Of a stretch of DNA of 64,000 nt, positions 10,040-20,942 are shown in pieces (position 1 is the stretch's first letter; every line of letters starts with the position of its first letter). The stretch comes from Colletes latitarsis. Its lineage: Eukaryota > Arthropoda > Insecta > Hymenoptera > Colletidae. Under the pieces are notes generated by a model. It did no database searches. It worked only from the letters and a program-made list of their open reading frames with translations, and had not been told where the DNA came from. The DNA is taken from positions 3,534,001 through 3,598,000 of the forward strand of contig NW_027488378.1 of NCBI RefSeq assembly GCF_051014445.1, given 5' to 3'. The position numbers and the translations under genes were made by a program.

Positions 10040-12403
10040 ATGGACTCCAGAATAACAAAACAGGGGGGGATGGTCGTAGATGGTGAGGAGAAAGGAGGCA
10101 GCGCGGAATCGCGGATCGCGGCCGCTGCTGCCTCACAGCAGGAGGAAAAGGTGGCGGGTCTGACGGTAAGGGGCAAGGCAGATCAGGTGCAGCGCACGAG
10201 TCAGGCAGGGCCGGGGGAGAGGTATACGGCACGGCGGAAGAGGCAGTTGGATCCTGTAGATCCGGAGTCGGTCTGTGCTGGTAATTCCGCCTCTTCGGGG
10301 GAGTGGCGGAACGTCACAGGCGGTAAGACGAAGATAAAGAGAAAGGACTTATTGGGGGAGGCTCTCCGGCAGGAGATTATGAAAAAGGAGGCGATGACCT
10401 TGTCCGTCGAAATATGCGACGAGACGGACAAGGTCATTGAGGTCGCTGAACGTTCCGCCAACCTCAAGGGCACCTGTGTACGCGACTTAAAGTTCGCGGC
10501 GGAATTTATCCGCGCCGCGACAACAGAACTGAGAAATCGTGCGGCACCCATGGTAAACCAAGTGGCCTTGGAGGAGGAAGGCGAGAGGATGGCCTCTCAA
10601 ATTCGCCAACTGACTGGGGAGCTGGCGGCTACAAGAAGCGAGCTAGAGGCGGTGAGGAGCCGAAGTGTCGGCGCGACACCCTCGTCTCCGTCCTTGTCGG
10701 AAGGCGTTGAAGTCTGTTCAGCCCAGTTGGCTTCCAAGGAGGCCAGGACCGCTGACAGCGCAATAGCAGCGAGGAGTGACGGAGGAGATTTCTCCCCGAT
10801 TTCCGCTGATGTCGTCGCCCTGATAAAGGGTATCGAGGCCGCTATGGAGGCGCGGTTCCAGGCTATGAGGGAGGAGCTGCTCTCCTCTCTCAGACGCTCC
10901 ACCGTTACTTCCTCGCTGTCGAAACGAGTTGGTCCGGCATCTGCGTCGAAGCAAAAGCGTCAGATGCCGGTGATTGGTGGGACTACCCAGCAGAAAGTGG
11001 CGGCGACTGGCCTAACTAGGTCGCAAAAAAGGAACGCCCAAAGGAGGCGGGCGCTAGAGAGGAAGAAGCAGGAGGCGGCAGCACTCCCTTCCGCCTCTAG
11101 AACGGTAGGCCAGCAGACTACGCGGCACATTCCGGCGACGGTCCGCAGGGGCAGGATGCCGTCGTCATCATCGTTGTTGTGTTCCTCACCAACTGCAGCC
11201 CTTGCACCAGTTCCTTTGGCCTCCCCTTCTCAGGCGGCCAAGGTGGGTCACGGAACCTGGGCGGATGCTGTGAGGCGGGGCAAGCAGGCCCCGAAGTCGG
11301 CCCAGGTCTCGCCTCCTGCGTCCCAGCAGCAGCGATCAAGGAGGACTGGATGTCAACCACAGGGGAGGACTGCAAGGAAGGCCCCGGTGGTCGGCCGCGC
11401 GCCGAAAATGGCTGCCGTGACCCTCGAGGTCACGGATGGGGCAACTGAAGTCCTGGCCTCGGCAATGACCCGAGCGCGGGCAAATATTAAGCTGACGGAC
11501 CTTGGCAATGCCGAGGTCAGAACAAAGAGGGCAATAACTGGGGGTTTAATCTTAGAGATCCCCGGGCCCGAGGGGGAAGCTAAGGCTGATGCCCTGGCCT
11601 TCGAAATGAAGAAGGCCCTGGCCGAGATGGCGGTCAGGGTGGCCCGACCCACCAAGCGGACTGAGTTGCGTGTGAGCGGCTTGGACGATGCCACCACTCC
11701 AGCGGAGGTCCGCGGAGCTATGGCGGCGCTGGGGGAATGCCCAGAGGACGGAGTCCAGGTGGGGGATATCCGCCGGACTCCCACAACTCTGGGCACTGTA
11801 TGGGTAAGGTGCCCCATCAAGGCCGCCCGAATAATAGTGGCGGCTGGAAGGGTAAAGGTTGGGTGGACATCCGCGAGAGTGGAGGTCCTAGCACCGCGTC
11901 CACTGCAGTGCTACAGCTGCCTAGAGACAGGACATGTTAGACAGCGGTGCACGGCGACGGTGGATCGGAGTGGCCGCTGCTACAGATGCGGCTCCTCCGA
12001 CCACCACGCCAAGCAGTGTGGCGCGGCGTCCCCGGTATGTCCGTTGTGTATTGATATACCGGGGAGACCTACGGGGCACCGATTAGGGGGGCCGAGTTGT
12101 GCTCCCCCGCCTAGGCAGGGCCGCCGAGGGCGTGCAACGGGGATGGCAAAGGGGCCTAAAGCCCCCGACAATCAAAGGGGAGAGACCGCTCTGGCCCCTC
12201 CAACTACTGTGCTGAAACAAGTGGAGAGGGTAGCTGTGTTACCTGCTGTCAAACAGGGAGATGCCGCTGCGGCCTCCCCGTCGATGGAGGTGGACGAAGC
12301 TGTCGAGGGGGATGGGCTCCTCCTGGCGACGCAGTCGAAGGAGGAGGGGGAACGCCCCACCCCAACCGAGAATAAAGGCCTGGAGGAGGCTGTGAATGCT
12401 TAA
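10040..12403 (+). CDS. Element B ORF1, gag-like RNA-binding protein with zinc knuckles
   Basis: The start is set at ATGGACTCC (10040, 787 residues) because the open frame extends upstream through the poly(A) of element A, and because C and D also begin at a TTATGG context. The N-terminal half is charged and low in complexity, and resembles D ORF1 (SANLKGT..VRDLKFAAEFIR). Near residues 530-620 lies the conserved block before the knuckles (RTELRVSGLDDA, GTVWVRCPI, ARVEVLAPRPLQC). Three zinc knuckles follow at about residues 624-687: CYSCLETGHVRQRC, CYRCGSSDHHAKQC and CPLCIDIPGRPTGHRLGGPSC. Such proteins bind element RNA and form ribonucleoprotein particles. No stop or frameshift is seen. ORF2 follows in the -1 frame. 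Confidence 0.85.
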   Translation: MDSRITKQGGMVVDGEEKGGSAESRIAAAAASQQEEKVAGLTVRGKADQVQRTSQAGPGERYTARRKRQLDPVDPESVCAGNSASSGEWRNVTGGKTKIKRKDLLGEALRQEIMKKEAMTLSVEICDETDKVIEVAERSANLKGTCVRDLKFAAEFIRAATTELRNRAAPMVNQVALEEEGERMASQIRQLTGELAATRSELEAVRSRSVGATPSSPSLSEGVEVCSAQLASKEARTADSAIAARSDGGDFSPISADVVALIKGIEAAMEARFQAMREELLSSLRRSTVTSSLSKRVGPASASKQKRQMPVIGGTTQQKVAATGLTRSQKRNAQRRRALERKKQEAAALPSASRTVGQQTTRHIPATVRRGRMPSSSSLLCSSPTAALAPVPLASPSQAAKVGHGTWADAVRRGKQAPKSAQVSPPASQQQRSRRTGCQPQGRTARKAPVVGRAPKMAAVTLEVTDGATEVLASAMTRARANIKLTDLGNAEVRTKRAITGGLILEIPGPEGEAKADALAFEMKKALAEMAVRVARPTKRTELRVSGLDDATTPAEVRGAMAALGECPEDGVQVGDIRRTPTTLGTVWVRCPIKAARIIVAAGRVKVGWTSARVEVLAPRPLQCYSCLETGHVRQRCTATVDRSGRCYRCGSSDHHAKQCGAASPVCPLCIDIPGRPTGHRLGGPSCAPPPRQGRRGRATGMAKGPKAPDNQRGETALAPPTTVLKQVERVAVLPAVKQGDAAAASPSMEVDEAVEGDGLLLATQSKEEGERPTPTENKGLEEAVNA

Positions 12404-12405
12404 AG

Positions 12406-15400
12406 TTCACTCTCCTGCAAGCCAATTTGGCGAGGGCCCGCAGGGCACACGACATGTTCGTCCACACCCTGCGGGCCCGAAGGGTAGGCTTGGCCATCGC
12501 CACTGAGCCGTACACAGTTCTTGATCAGCCCAATTGGATCGGGAGCCTGTGCGGTTTGGTGGCGATGGTCTGGGCGTGGCCGCCAGACTCTCCTTCCCTA
12601 TCCATCTTGTTCTGTGGGGAGGGGGTGCTGGCAGTCCAATGGGGGACCATCGCGGTTGTTGGTTGCTATGTGTCGCCCAACTGCGACCTCGTCACATATG
12701 CGGCATACCTGAGCGGGGTGGGCGATTGTATCAGGAGATGCCTACCCCGCCCAGTATTGGTCCTGGGGGACTTCAATGCTCATGCAGCTGCATGGGGCAA
12801 CCCCAGGACCAGCCGCCGTGGCGAGGCGCTTTTGGGGTGGGCGGCCGAGCACGACCTCCGGCTGGTGAATCGGGGCTCCGAGGCCACGTTCGTAGGACCG
12901 CAGGGAACGTCCATCATCGATTTGGCGTGGGCAACCCCTGCGGCCCTGCGACTCGTGTCGGGTTGGCGAGTGGCCGTAGAGGTGGCCACACTTAGTGACC
13001 ACCTCTATATCACCATGTCGGTGAGGGCCACCCCGGCGCGAAGAGAGCCCCTGGGCCGGAGGCGTGTAGCAGATGCCGTGGCCCAATCGCGATGGTCCCT
13101 CAAGAGGGTGAGTTGGGCGATGGCGGAGGCAGCCGCAACAGTGGCAGCTTGGTCCCAGCCAGAGGATGGACCCGTCGACGACGTCGAGCGGGAGGCCGAG
13201 TGGTTCCGGGGCAAGTTCAAGGAGGTGTGCGATGCCTCCATGCCCCGGGCCAGGCCTCCCAGAACCCAGGGCGCGGCGTATTGGTGGTCGCCGCACATCG
13301 AGCTGTGCAACGCTCGATGTGTGCGCGCCCGCCGAAGATATACCCGCGCCCGGAGATCACATCGTCGACGCCCAACCGCGGAGCAGATGGCGCAGATATA
13401 CGAGGAGTTCGCCATAGAACGGCGGAACCTCCAACGCGCCATCCGAGACGCCAAGGCACGGGCATGGAAAGACCTCATTGGGGAACTGAACAGAGATCCG
13501 TGGGGGCGCCCGTACAGGCTTGTAATGGACAAGCTTCGTCCATGGGCGCCCCCTCTGACGGAGACTCTCGACCTCCAGTTTTTAGAGGAGGTGGTATCAA
13601 CCCTGTTCCCGGGGTCTAACCGGGTTGGGGTACCACCTCCTCGAGAACCCTGGGACCCTGCCATCTGGTCCCAGGAACTGGAGATCACCCCCGAGGAGAT
13701 GCGCCGGGCCGTTCGTCGGATGAGGGCTCGGAGGGTTGCTCCGGGTCCCGACGGCATGCCCGGCCAGGTGTTGGCCTGTGCCCTTGGCGTCTTGAGCCCG
13801 CGGTTTGGGAGGCTGCTTAGCGGTTGCCTCCGCCGAGGGGAATTCCCCTCGCCCTGGAAAGCGGCGCGGCTGGTCCTTCTTCGGAAGGCGGGAAGGCCCG
13901 CAGGTACGCCCTCTGCGTACCGGCCGGTGTGTTTGTTGGATGAGGCGGGCAAGCTCTTTGAGCGCATAGTGGCTGCCCGCCTCTCCAACCACCTGTCCAC
14001 AGTGGGACCCGACTTGGCCCCCTGCCAATTCGGCTTTAGAGAGGGACGGTCCACCCTCGATGCCATCGAGCTGGTCCGTTCCCTCTCTCAGGGGGCCACC
14101 TCCCAGGGTAGGGTGGTTCTGGCGATATCACTAGATATCGTCAATGCCTTTAACACCCTGCCCTGGGAGGCGATTATGGGGGCGCTAGAGTTTCATCGGG
14201 TGCCCCCATATCTGAGGAGGATAGTTGGGTCCTACCTGAGCGACAGGTGGATCAGTTGCACCGGCCGAGACGGAGTTACGATGCGGAGGGGGGTTGTACG
14301 CGGTGTTCCGCAGGGGTCGGTTCTAGGAACCTTGCTATGGAACATCGGGTACGACTCGGTACTGCGGGCCCCTCTGCCCACTGACGTAGCGCTGGCGTGT
14401 TATGCCGATGACACGCTGGTGCTCGTCAGCGGGTCAGACTGGAGAGGGACAGCGCGCGCCGCGGAGGTGGCGGTGGCCACCGTCGTCGCCGAAATCCGCA
14501 GGCTGGGCCTAGAGGAGGCACCCCAGAAAACGGAGGCCATGTACTTTCAAAAACTTGGCCCCCGTGGGGTTCCGCCGGCCGGCCTGCAGATCCGAGTTGG
14601 GACAGCCTACGTCGAGGTGAAGGCCCATATGAAGTATCTGGGCCTGATCCTCGACAGCCGTTGGCGCTTCATCGAGCATTTCGACCGCTTGGCCCCCCGT
14701 GTGGAGAGGGCGGCTGCCGCGTTAGGCCGCCTTCTTCCGAATATCGGGGGGCCTGATGCTGGAGTCCGCCGCCTCTATGTGGAGGTGGTGCGTTCAATTG
14801 CCCTCTACGGGCCCCAATTTGGGCCCCGCAACTGGATGCCAGCCGGCGCAGCACGGAGATGCTGCGCCGCGTCAACCGTCGGCTGGCAATCCGGGTGGTA
14901 AGAGGGTATCGCACCATCTCCCACGAGGCGGCGACTACCCTGGCGTGTCTCCCGCCCTTGGAGCTCCTAGCCTGGAGAAACCAATTGGTTTTCCGGCATT
15001 CCAGGGAGCTTCAGGAGGCTGGGAGGCCGCCAGAGGAGAGGAGGCAAGCGGTCGAAGCGACGAGGCGCCATGCCCAACGGACCGTTTTGTTTGTGTGGTT
15101 CCGCCAACTAATTCAGGCTGGTGGAGCCGCACAACGGTCCGTTGGTGCAGTCCTGCTACATTGGCAAGAGTGGCAGGACAAACCGGGTAGGCTGTCCTAC
15201 AGGATGACACAGGTGCTCACCGGGCATGGTTGCTTTGGTGAGTACCTGTGTCGAATCGGGAAGGAGGCGACGGCGGTGTGCCACCACTGTGGGGGCCCTC
15301 AAGACACGGCGCAGCACACGTTGGCAGCCTGCCCAGCGTGGGCAGACGAGCGCCGTGTCCTGCAACAGGAAGTTGGGAGGAACCTCTCGCTGGCCACAGT

Positions 15401-15584
15401 AATTGGCAAGATGATGGCCAGCGAGAGGGCATGGCAAGTGGTGGCCTCCTTCTGTGAGGTAGTTATGTCACAGAAGGAGGCCGCCGAGCGGGCGCGCGAG
15501 CTGGCCGCGCATCCCGCTCGGAGAGGGAGGGCTCAGAGAGGGGCGAGGGCGAGGCGACTTTCGCCTCCTGGCCCCCTTCAGTAG
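12406..15584 (+). pseudogene. Element B ORF2, endonuclease-reverse transcriptase with a 1-bp frameshift
   Basis: Homology begins at FTLLQANLARAR (12406), just after the ORF1 stop and in the -1 frame. The frame contains no ATG before the conserved Asn, so the first ATG (in HDMF) would lose it. The endonuclease domain shows TEPY, LVLGDFNAHAAAWGNPRT, TSIIDL and LSDHLYITM. The reverse transcriptase shows VAPGPDGMPG, VCLLDEAGKLFER, SLDIVNAFNTLPW, GVPQGSVLGTLLWN and CYADDTLVL. At about 14808-14811 D has four G where B has three (TACGGG before CCCC). This breaks the frame, and translation resumes as LRRVNRRLAIRVVRGYRT in another frame to the stop at 15582-15584. The C-terminal part keeps CHHCGGPQDTAQHTLAAC. 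It is otherwise close to D ORF2, so the lesion is probably recent, or a sequence error. Confidence 0.88.
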
Positions 15585-15971
15585 CTCTTGAAGAGGTGGG
15601 GCGGCCCGTCAGCTTTCACCTCCGGCCACCACGTCGATGGCCGGGGGATGGACGGGCTGCCCGTGGGGGTTGCAGGTGCTCGGCGTTGGGGGCCCGATCA
15701 GCGAAGTCAGCCCCGGGGCCGCGGGCGTCGGGTGACCTGGCGTCCGCGGCGGAGAAATAAGGGGGGAATGATACGTTGTCGTTCCCCCCGGGATGAGCCT
15801 CGACAGGCAAGGCGCGGCTGGGGACTCTGTGATGTCTCACTAGAGTTCCCGGTCCCCCGCCGCAGCGCCCGAGGACGGTCACCGTGGGACTTTAGCCGGT
15901 AGGAGTCCGGCACTACCCCGAGGCCCACCCCTACTTAAGGGCCTCGGGGTGTCCATGAGGATTTCCCCACG

Positions 15972-15972
<1 letters not shown>
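15585..15972 (+). promoter_or_regulatory. Structured 3' UTR of element B
   Basis: Closely similar to the 3' UTR of D. A 12-bp stem (15814-15825 with 15852-15863, one mismatch) precedes GGTCACCGTGG at 15877. Then come TTTAG, the small stem GCCGG/CCGGC, an 11-bp perfect hairpin (15916-15926 with 15939-15949), and ATTTCCCCACGT before 28 A residues (15973-16000). It is the probable recognition signal for its own reverse transcriptase. Confidence 0.7.
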
Positions 15973-16000
<28 letters not shown>

Positions 16001-16002
<2 letters not shown>

Positions 16003-16018
16003 TCTGGGTTATGCCCGC
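16001..16018 (+). repeat. Right target-site duplication of element B
   Basis: GGTCTGGGTTATGCCCGC, identical to 6163-6180, directly after the poly(A). The satellite continues from here in phase. Confidence 0.9.
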
Positions 16019-18160
16019 AACTGACTCATGATTTTACCTTCTTCGCATTCTTGTTGGGCAGCTCCTTGGTTTTCTCTGGTTTGAATCACGTAGTAATGTG
16101 GTACCACACTGAAACAGACAATTAAACCTGGTTTCGATCAATATTTTAGAGGATAACACCGGTTAGGTCTGGGTTAGGTCCGGGTTATGCCCGCATGTGG
16201 CTCACGATTTTACCTGCTTCGCATCCTTGTTGGCCAGATCCTTGGTTTTATCTTGTTTGAATCAGGTAGTAATGTGGTACCACACTGAAACAGACTATTA
16301 AACTTGTTTTCGATCAATATTTTAGAGGATAAAACCGGTTAGGTCTGGGTTAGGTCCGGGTTATGCCCGCATGTGGCTCATGATTTTGCCTTCTTCGCAT
16401 ACTCGTTGGCCAGAACCTGGGTTTTCTCGGGTTTGAATCACGTAGTAATGTGGTACCACACTGAAACAGTCAGTTAAACCTGGTTTCGATCAATATTTCA
16501 GATGATAAAACCGGTTAGGTCTGGGATAGGTCTGGGTTATGCCCGCATCTGGCTCATGATTTTGCCTTTTCCGCATTCTTGTCTGCCAGCTCCGTGGTTT
16601 TCTCTAGTTTGAATCACGTAGTAATGTGGTACCACACTGAAACAGACAATTAAACCTGGTTTCGATCAATATTTTAGAGGATAACACCGGTTAGTTCTGG
16701 GTTAGGTCTGGGTTATGCCAGCATCTGGCTCATGATTTTGCCTTCTTCGCAAATTTGTTGGCCAGATCCTGGATCTTTTCGGGTTTGAATCACGTAGTAT
16801 TGTGGTACCACACTGAAACAGATAATTAAACCTGGTTTCGATCAATATTTTAGAGGATAACACCGGTTAGGTCTGGGATAGGTCTCGGTTATGCCCGCAT
16901 CTGGCTCATGATTTTGCCTTTTCCGCATTCTTGTTGGCCAGATCCTTGCATTTCTCTGGTTTGAATCACGTAGTAATGTGGTACCACACTGAAACAGACA
17001 ATTAAACCTGGTTTCGAACAATATTTTAGAGGATAACACCGGTTAGTTCTGGGTTAGGTCTGGGTAATGCCCGCATCTGGCTCATGATTTTGCCTTCTTC
17101 GCAAATTTTTTGGCCAGTTCCTGGATCTTCTCGGGTTTGAATCACGTAGTATTGTGGTACCACACTGAAACAGACAATTAAACCTGGTTTCGATCAACAT
17201 TTTAGAGGATAACACCGGTTAGGTCTGGGATAGGTCTGGGTTATGCCCGCATCTGGCTCATGATTTTGCCTTTTCCGCATTCTTGTTGGCCAGATCCCTG
17301 GTTTTCTCTGGTTTGAATCACGTAGTAATCTGGTACCACACTGAAACAGTACATTAAACTTGGTTTCGATCAATATTTTAGAGGATAACACCGGTTAGGT
17401 CTGGGTTAGGTCCGGGTTATGCCCGCATCTGGCTCATGATTTTGCCTTCTTCGCAAATTTGTTGGCCAGATCCTCGATCTTTTCGGGTTTGAATCACGTA
17501 GTATTGTGGTACCACACTGAAACAGACAATTAAACCTGGTTTCGTTCAATATTTTAGAGGATAACACCGGTTAGGTCTGGGATAGGTCTCGGTTATGCCC
17601 GCATCTGGCTCATGATTTTGCCTTTTCCGCATTCTTGTTGGCCAGATCCTTGCTTTTCTCAGGTTTGAATCACGTAGTAATGTGGTACCACACTGAAACA
17701 GACAATTAAACCTGGTTTCGAACAATATTTTAGAGGATAACACCGGTTAGTTCTGGGTTAGGTCTGGGTAATGCCCGCATCTGGCTCATGATTTTGCCTT
17801 CTTCGCAAATTTTTTGGCCAGTTCCTGGATCTTCTCGGGTTTGAATCACGTAGTATTGTGGTACCACACTGAAACAGACAATTAAACCTGGTTTCGATCA
17901 ATATTTCAGATGATAAAACCGGTTAGGTCTGGGATAGGTCTGGGTTATGCCCGCATCTGGCTCATGATTTTGCCTTTTCCGCATTCTTGTCTGCCAGCTC
18001 CGTGGTTTTCTCTAGTTTGAATCACGTAGTAATGTGGTACCACACTGAAACAGTCCATTAAAATTGGTTTCGATCAATATTATAGAGGATAACACCGGTT
18101 AGGTCTGGGTTAGGTCTGGGTTATGCCCGCATCTGGCTCATGATTTTGCCATTTTCGCAT

Positions 18161-20942
18161 ACTTGTTGACCAGAACCTTGGTTTTATCTTGTTTGAATCA
18201 GGTAGAAATGTGGTACCACACTGAAACAGACAATTAAACTTGTTTTCGATCAATATTTTAGAGGATAATACCGGTTAGGTCTGGGTTAGGTCCGGGTTAT
18301 GCCCGCATCTGGCTCATGATTATGCCCTCTTCGCATACTCGTTGGCCAGATCCTGGGTTTTTAAGGGTTTGAATCACGTTTGAATGTGGTATCACACAGA
18401 AACAGTCAATTAAACCTGGTTTCGATCAATATTTCAGATGATGAAACCGGTTAGGTCTGGGATAGGTCTGGGTTATGCCCGCATCTGGCTCATGATTTTG
18501 CCTTTTCCGCATTCTTGTTTGCCAGATCCGTGGTTTTCTCTAGTTTGAATCACGTAGTAATGTGGTACCACACTGAAACAGACAATTAAACCTGGTTTCG
18601 ATCAATATTTTAGAGGATAACACCGGTTAGTTCTGGGTTAGGTCTGGGTTATGCCCGCATCTGGCTCATGATTTTGCCTACTTCGCAAATTTGTTGGCCA
18701 AATCCTGGATCTTTTCGGGTTTGAATCACGTAGTATTGTGGTACCACACTGAAACAGACAATTAAACCTGGTTTCGATCAATATTTTAGAGGATAACACC
18801 GGTTAGGTCTGGGATAGGTCTGGGTTATGCCCGCATCTGGCTCATGATTTTGCCTTTTCCGCATTCTTGTTGGCCAGATCCTTGGATTTCTCTGGTTTGA
18901 ATCACGTAGTAATGTGGTACCACACTGAAACAGCCAATTAAACCTGGTTTCGAACAATATTTTAGAGGATAACACCGGTTAGTTCTGGGTTAGGTCTGGG
19001 TTATGCCCGCATCTGGCTCATGATTTTGCCTTCTTCGCAAATTTGTTGGCCAGTTCCTGGATCTTTTCGGGTTTGAATCACGTAGTATTGTGGTACCACG
19101 CTGAAACAGACAATTAAACCTGGTTTCGATCAATATTTTAGAGGATAACACCGGTTAGGTCTGGGTCAGGTCTGGGTTATGCCCGCATCTGGCTCATGAT
19201 TTTGCCATTTCCGCATACTTGTTGGCCAGATCCTTGGTTTTCTCTGGTTTGAATCACGTAGTAATGTGGAACCACACTGGAACAGCCAATTAAGCCTGGA
19301 TTCGGTAAGTATTTTAGTCGGTAACACCGGTAAGGTCGGGGTTAGGTCTGGGTTATGCCCGCATCTGGCTCATGATTTTGCCTTTTCCGCATACTTGTAG
19401 GCCAGATCCTTGGTTTTCTCTGGTTTGAATCACGTAGTAATGTGGTACCACACTGTAACAGTCAATGAAACCTGGTTTCGATCAATATTTTAGAGGATAA
19501 CACCAGTTAGGTCTGGGTTAGGTCTGGGTTGTGCCCGCATCTCGCTCATGATTTTGCCATCTTCGCATACTTGTTGGCCAGATCCTGGGTATTCTCCTGT
19601 TTGAATCACGTAGTAATGTGGTACCACACCGAAACAGTCAATGAAACCTGGTTTCGATCCACATTTTAGAGGATAACAACGGTTAGGTCTGGGTTATGCC
19701 CGCATCTGGCGCATGATTTTGCCTTCTTCGCATACTTGTTGGCCAGATTCTGGGTTTTTTCGGATTTGAATCACGTAGTAATGTGGTTCCACACTGAAAC
19801 AGTCCATTAAACTTGGTTTCGATCAATATTTTAGAGGATAACACCGGTTAGGTCTGGGTTACGTCTGGGTTATACCCGCATCAGGCTCATGAATTTGCCT
19901 TGTCCGCATTCTTGTTGGCCAGATCCTTGGTTTTCTCTGGTTTGAATCACGGAGTAATGGGGTACCACACTGAAACAGTCAATTAAACCTGGTTTCGATC
20001 CACATTTTAGAGGATAACAACGGTTAGGTCTGGGTTATGCCCGCATCTGGCGCATGATTTTGCCATCTTCGCATACTTGTTGGCCAGATTCTGAGTTTTC
20101 TCGGATTTGAATCACGTAGTCATGTGATACCACACAGTAACAGTCAATTAAACCTGGATTCGGTCAGTATTTTAGTCGGTAACACCGGTTAGGTCTGGGT
20201 TAGGTCTGGGTTATGCCCGTGTCTGCCTCATGATTTTGCCTTTTCCGCATTCTTGTTTGCCAGATCCTTCGTTTTCTCTGGTTTGAATCACGTAGTAATG
20301 GGGTACCACACCGAAACAGACAATTAAACCTGGTTTCGATCAATATTTCACAGGATAACAACAGTTAGGTCTGGGATAGGTCTGGGTTATGCCCGCATCT
20401 GGCGCATGATTTTGCCTTCTTCGCATACTTGTTGGCCAGATTCTGGGTTTTCTCGGGTTTGAATCACGTAGTAATGTTGTGCCACACAGTAACGGTCAAT
20501 TAAAGCTGGATTCGGTCAGTATTTTAGTCGGTAACACCGGATAGGTCTGGGTTAGGTCTGGCTTATGCCCGCATCTGACTCATGATTTTACCTTCTTCGC
20601 ATTCTTGTTGGCCAGATCCTTGGTTTTCTCTGGTTTGATCACGGAGTAATGGGGTACCATACTGAAACAGTAAATTAAACCTGGTTTCGATCCACATTTT
20701 AGAGGATAACAACGGTTAGGTCTGTGTTATGCCCGCATCTGGCTCATGATTTTGCCTACTTCGCATACATGTTGGACAGGTCCTGGGTTATTTCGGGTTT
20801 GAATCACGTAGTAATGTTGTGCCACACAGTAACAGTCAATTAAAGCTGGATTCGGCCAGTATTTTAGTCGGTAACACCGGATAGGTCTGGGTTATGTCTG
20901 GCTTATGCCCGCATCTGACTCAAGATTTTACCTTCTTCGCAT
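18161..20942 (+). repeat. Higher-order repeat, copy 1 (2782 bp)
   Basis: Begins at ACTTGTTGACCAGAACC, a variant that recurs at 20943, 23373 and 26155. The unit holds about 16 monomers, and by eye it is almost identical to the copy at 23373. It contains a two-monomer segment near 20200-20550 (marked by GCCCGTGTCTGCC) that is missing from copy 2. Confidence 0.88.

Larger units (their letters stand above)
6181..16000 (+). mobile_element. Element B: R1-clade non-LTR retrotransposon interrupted by element A
   Basis: Element B consists of 6181-6515 plus 9985-16000 (counting one copy of the duplicated 12 bp), about 6.35 kb without the insertion. It runs 5' UTR, ORF1, ORF2, 3' UTR and a 28-base poly(A), and it is flanked by 18-bp direct repeats of the satellite. 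The two halves were joined by comparison with element C, whose uninterrupted 5' UTR matches 6181-6515 followed directly by 9985 onward. The body is closest to element D, while the 5' UTR is closest to element C, so B is a mosaic. It is not autonomous as it stands because the 5' UTR is interrupted and ORF2 is frameshifted. Confidence 0.9.
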
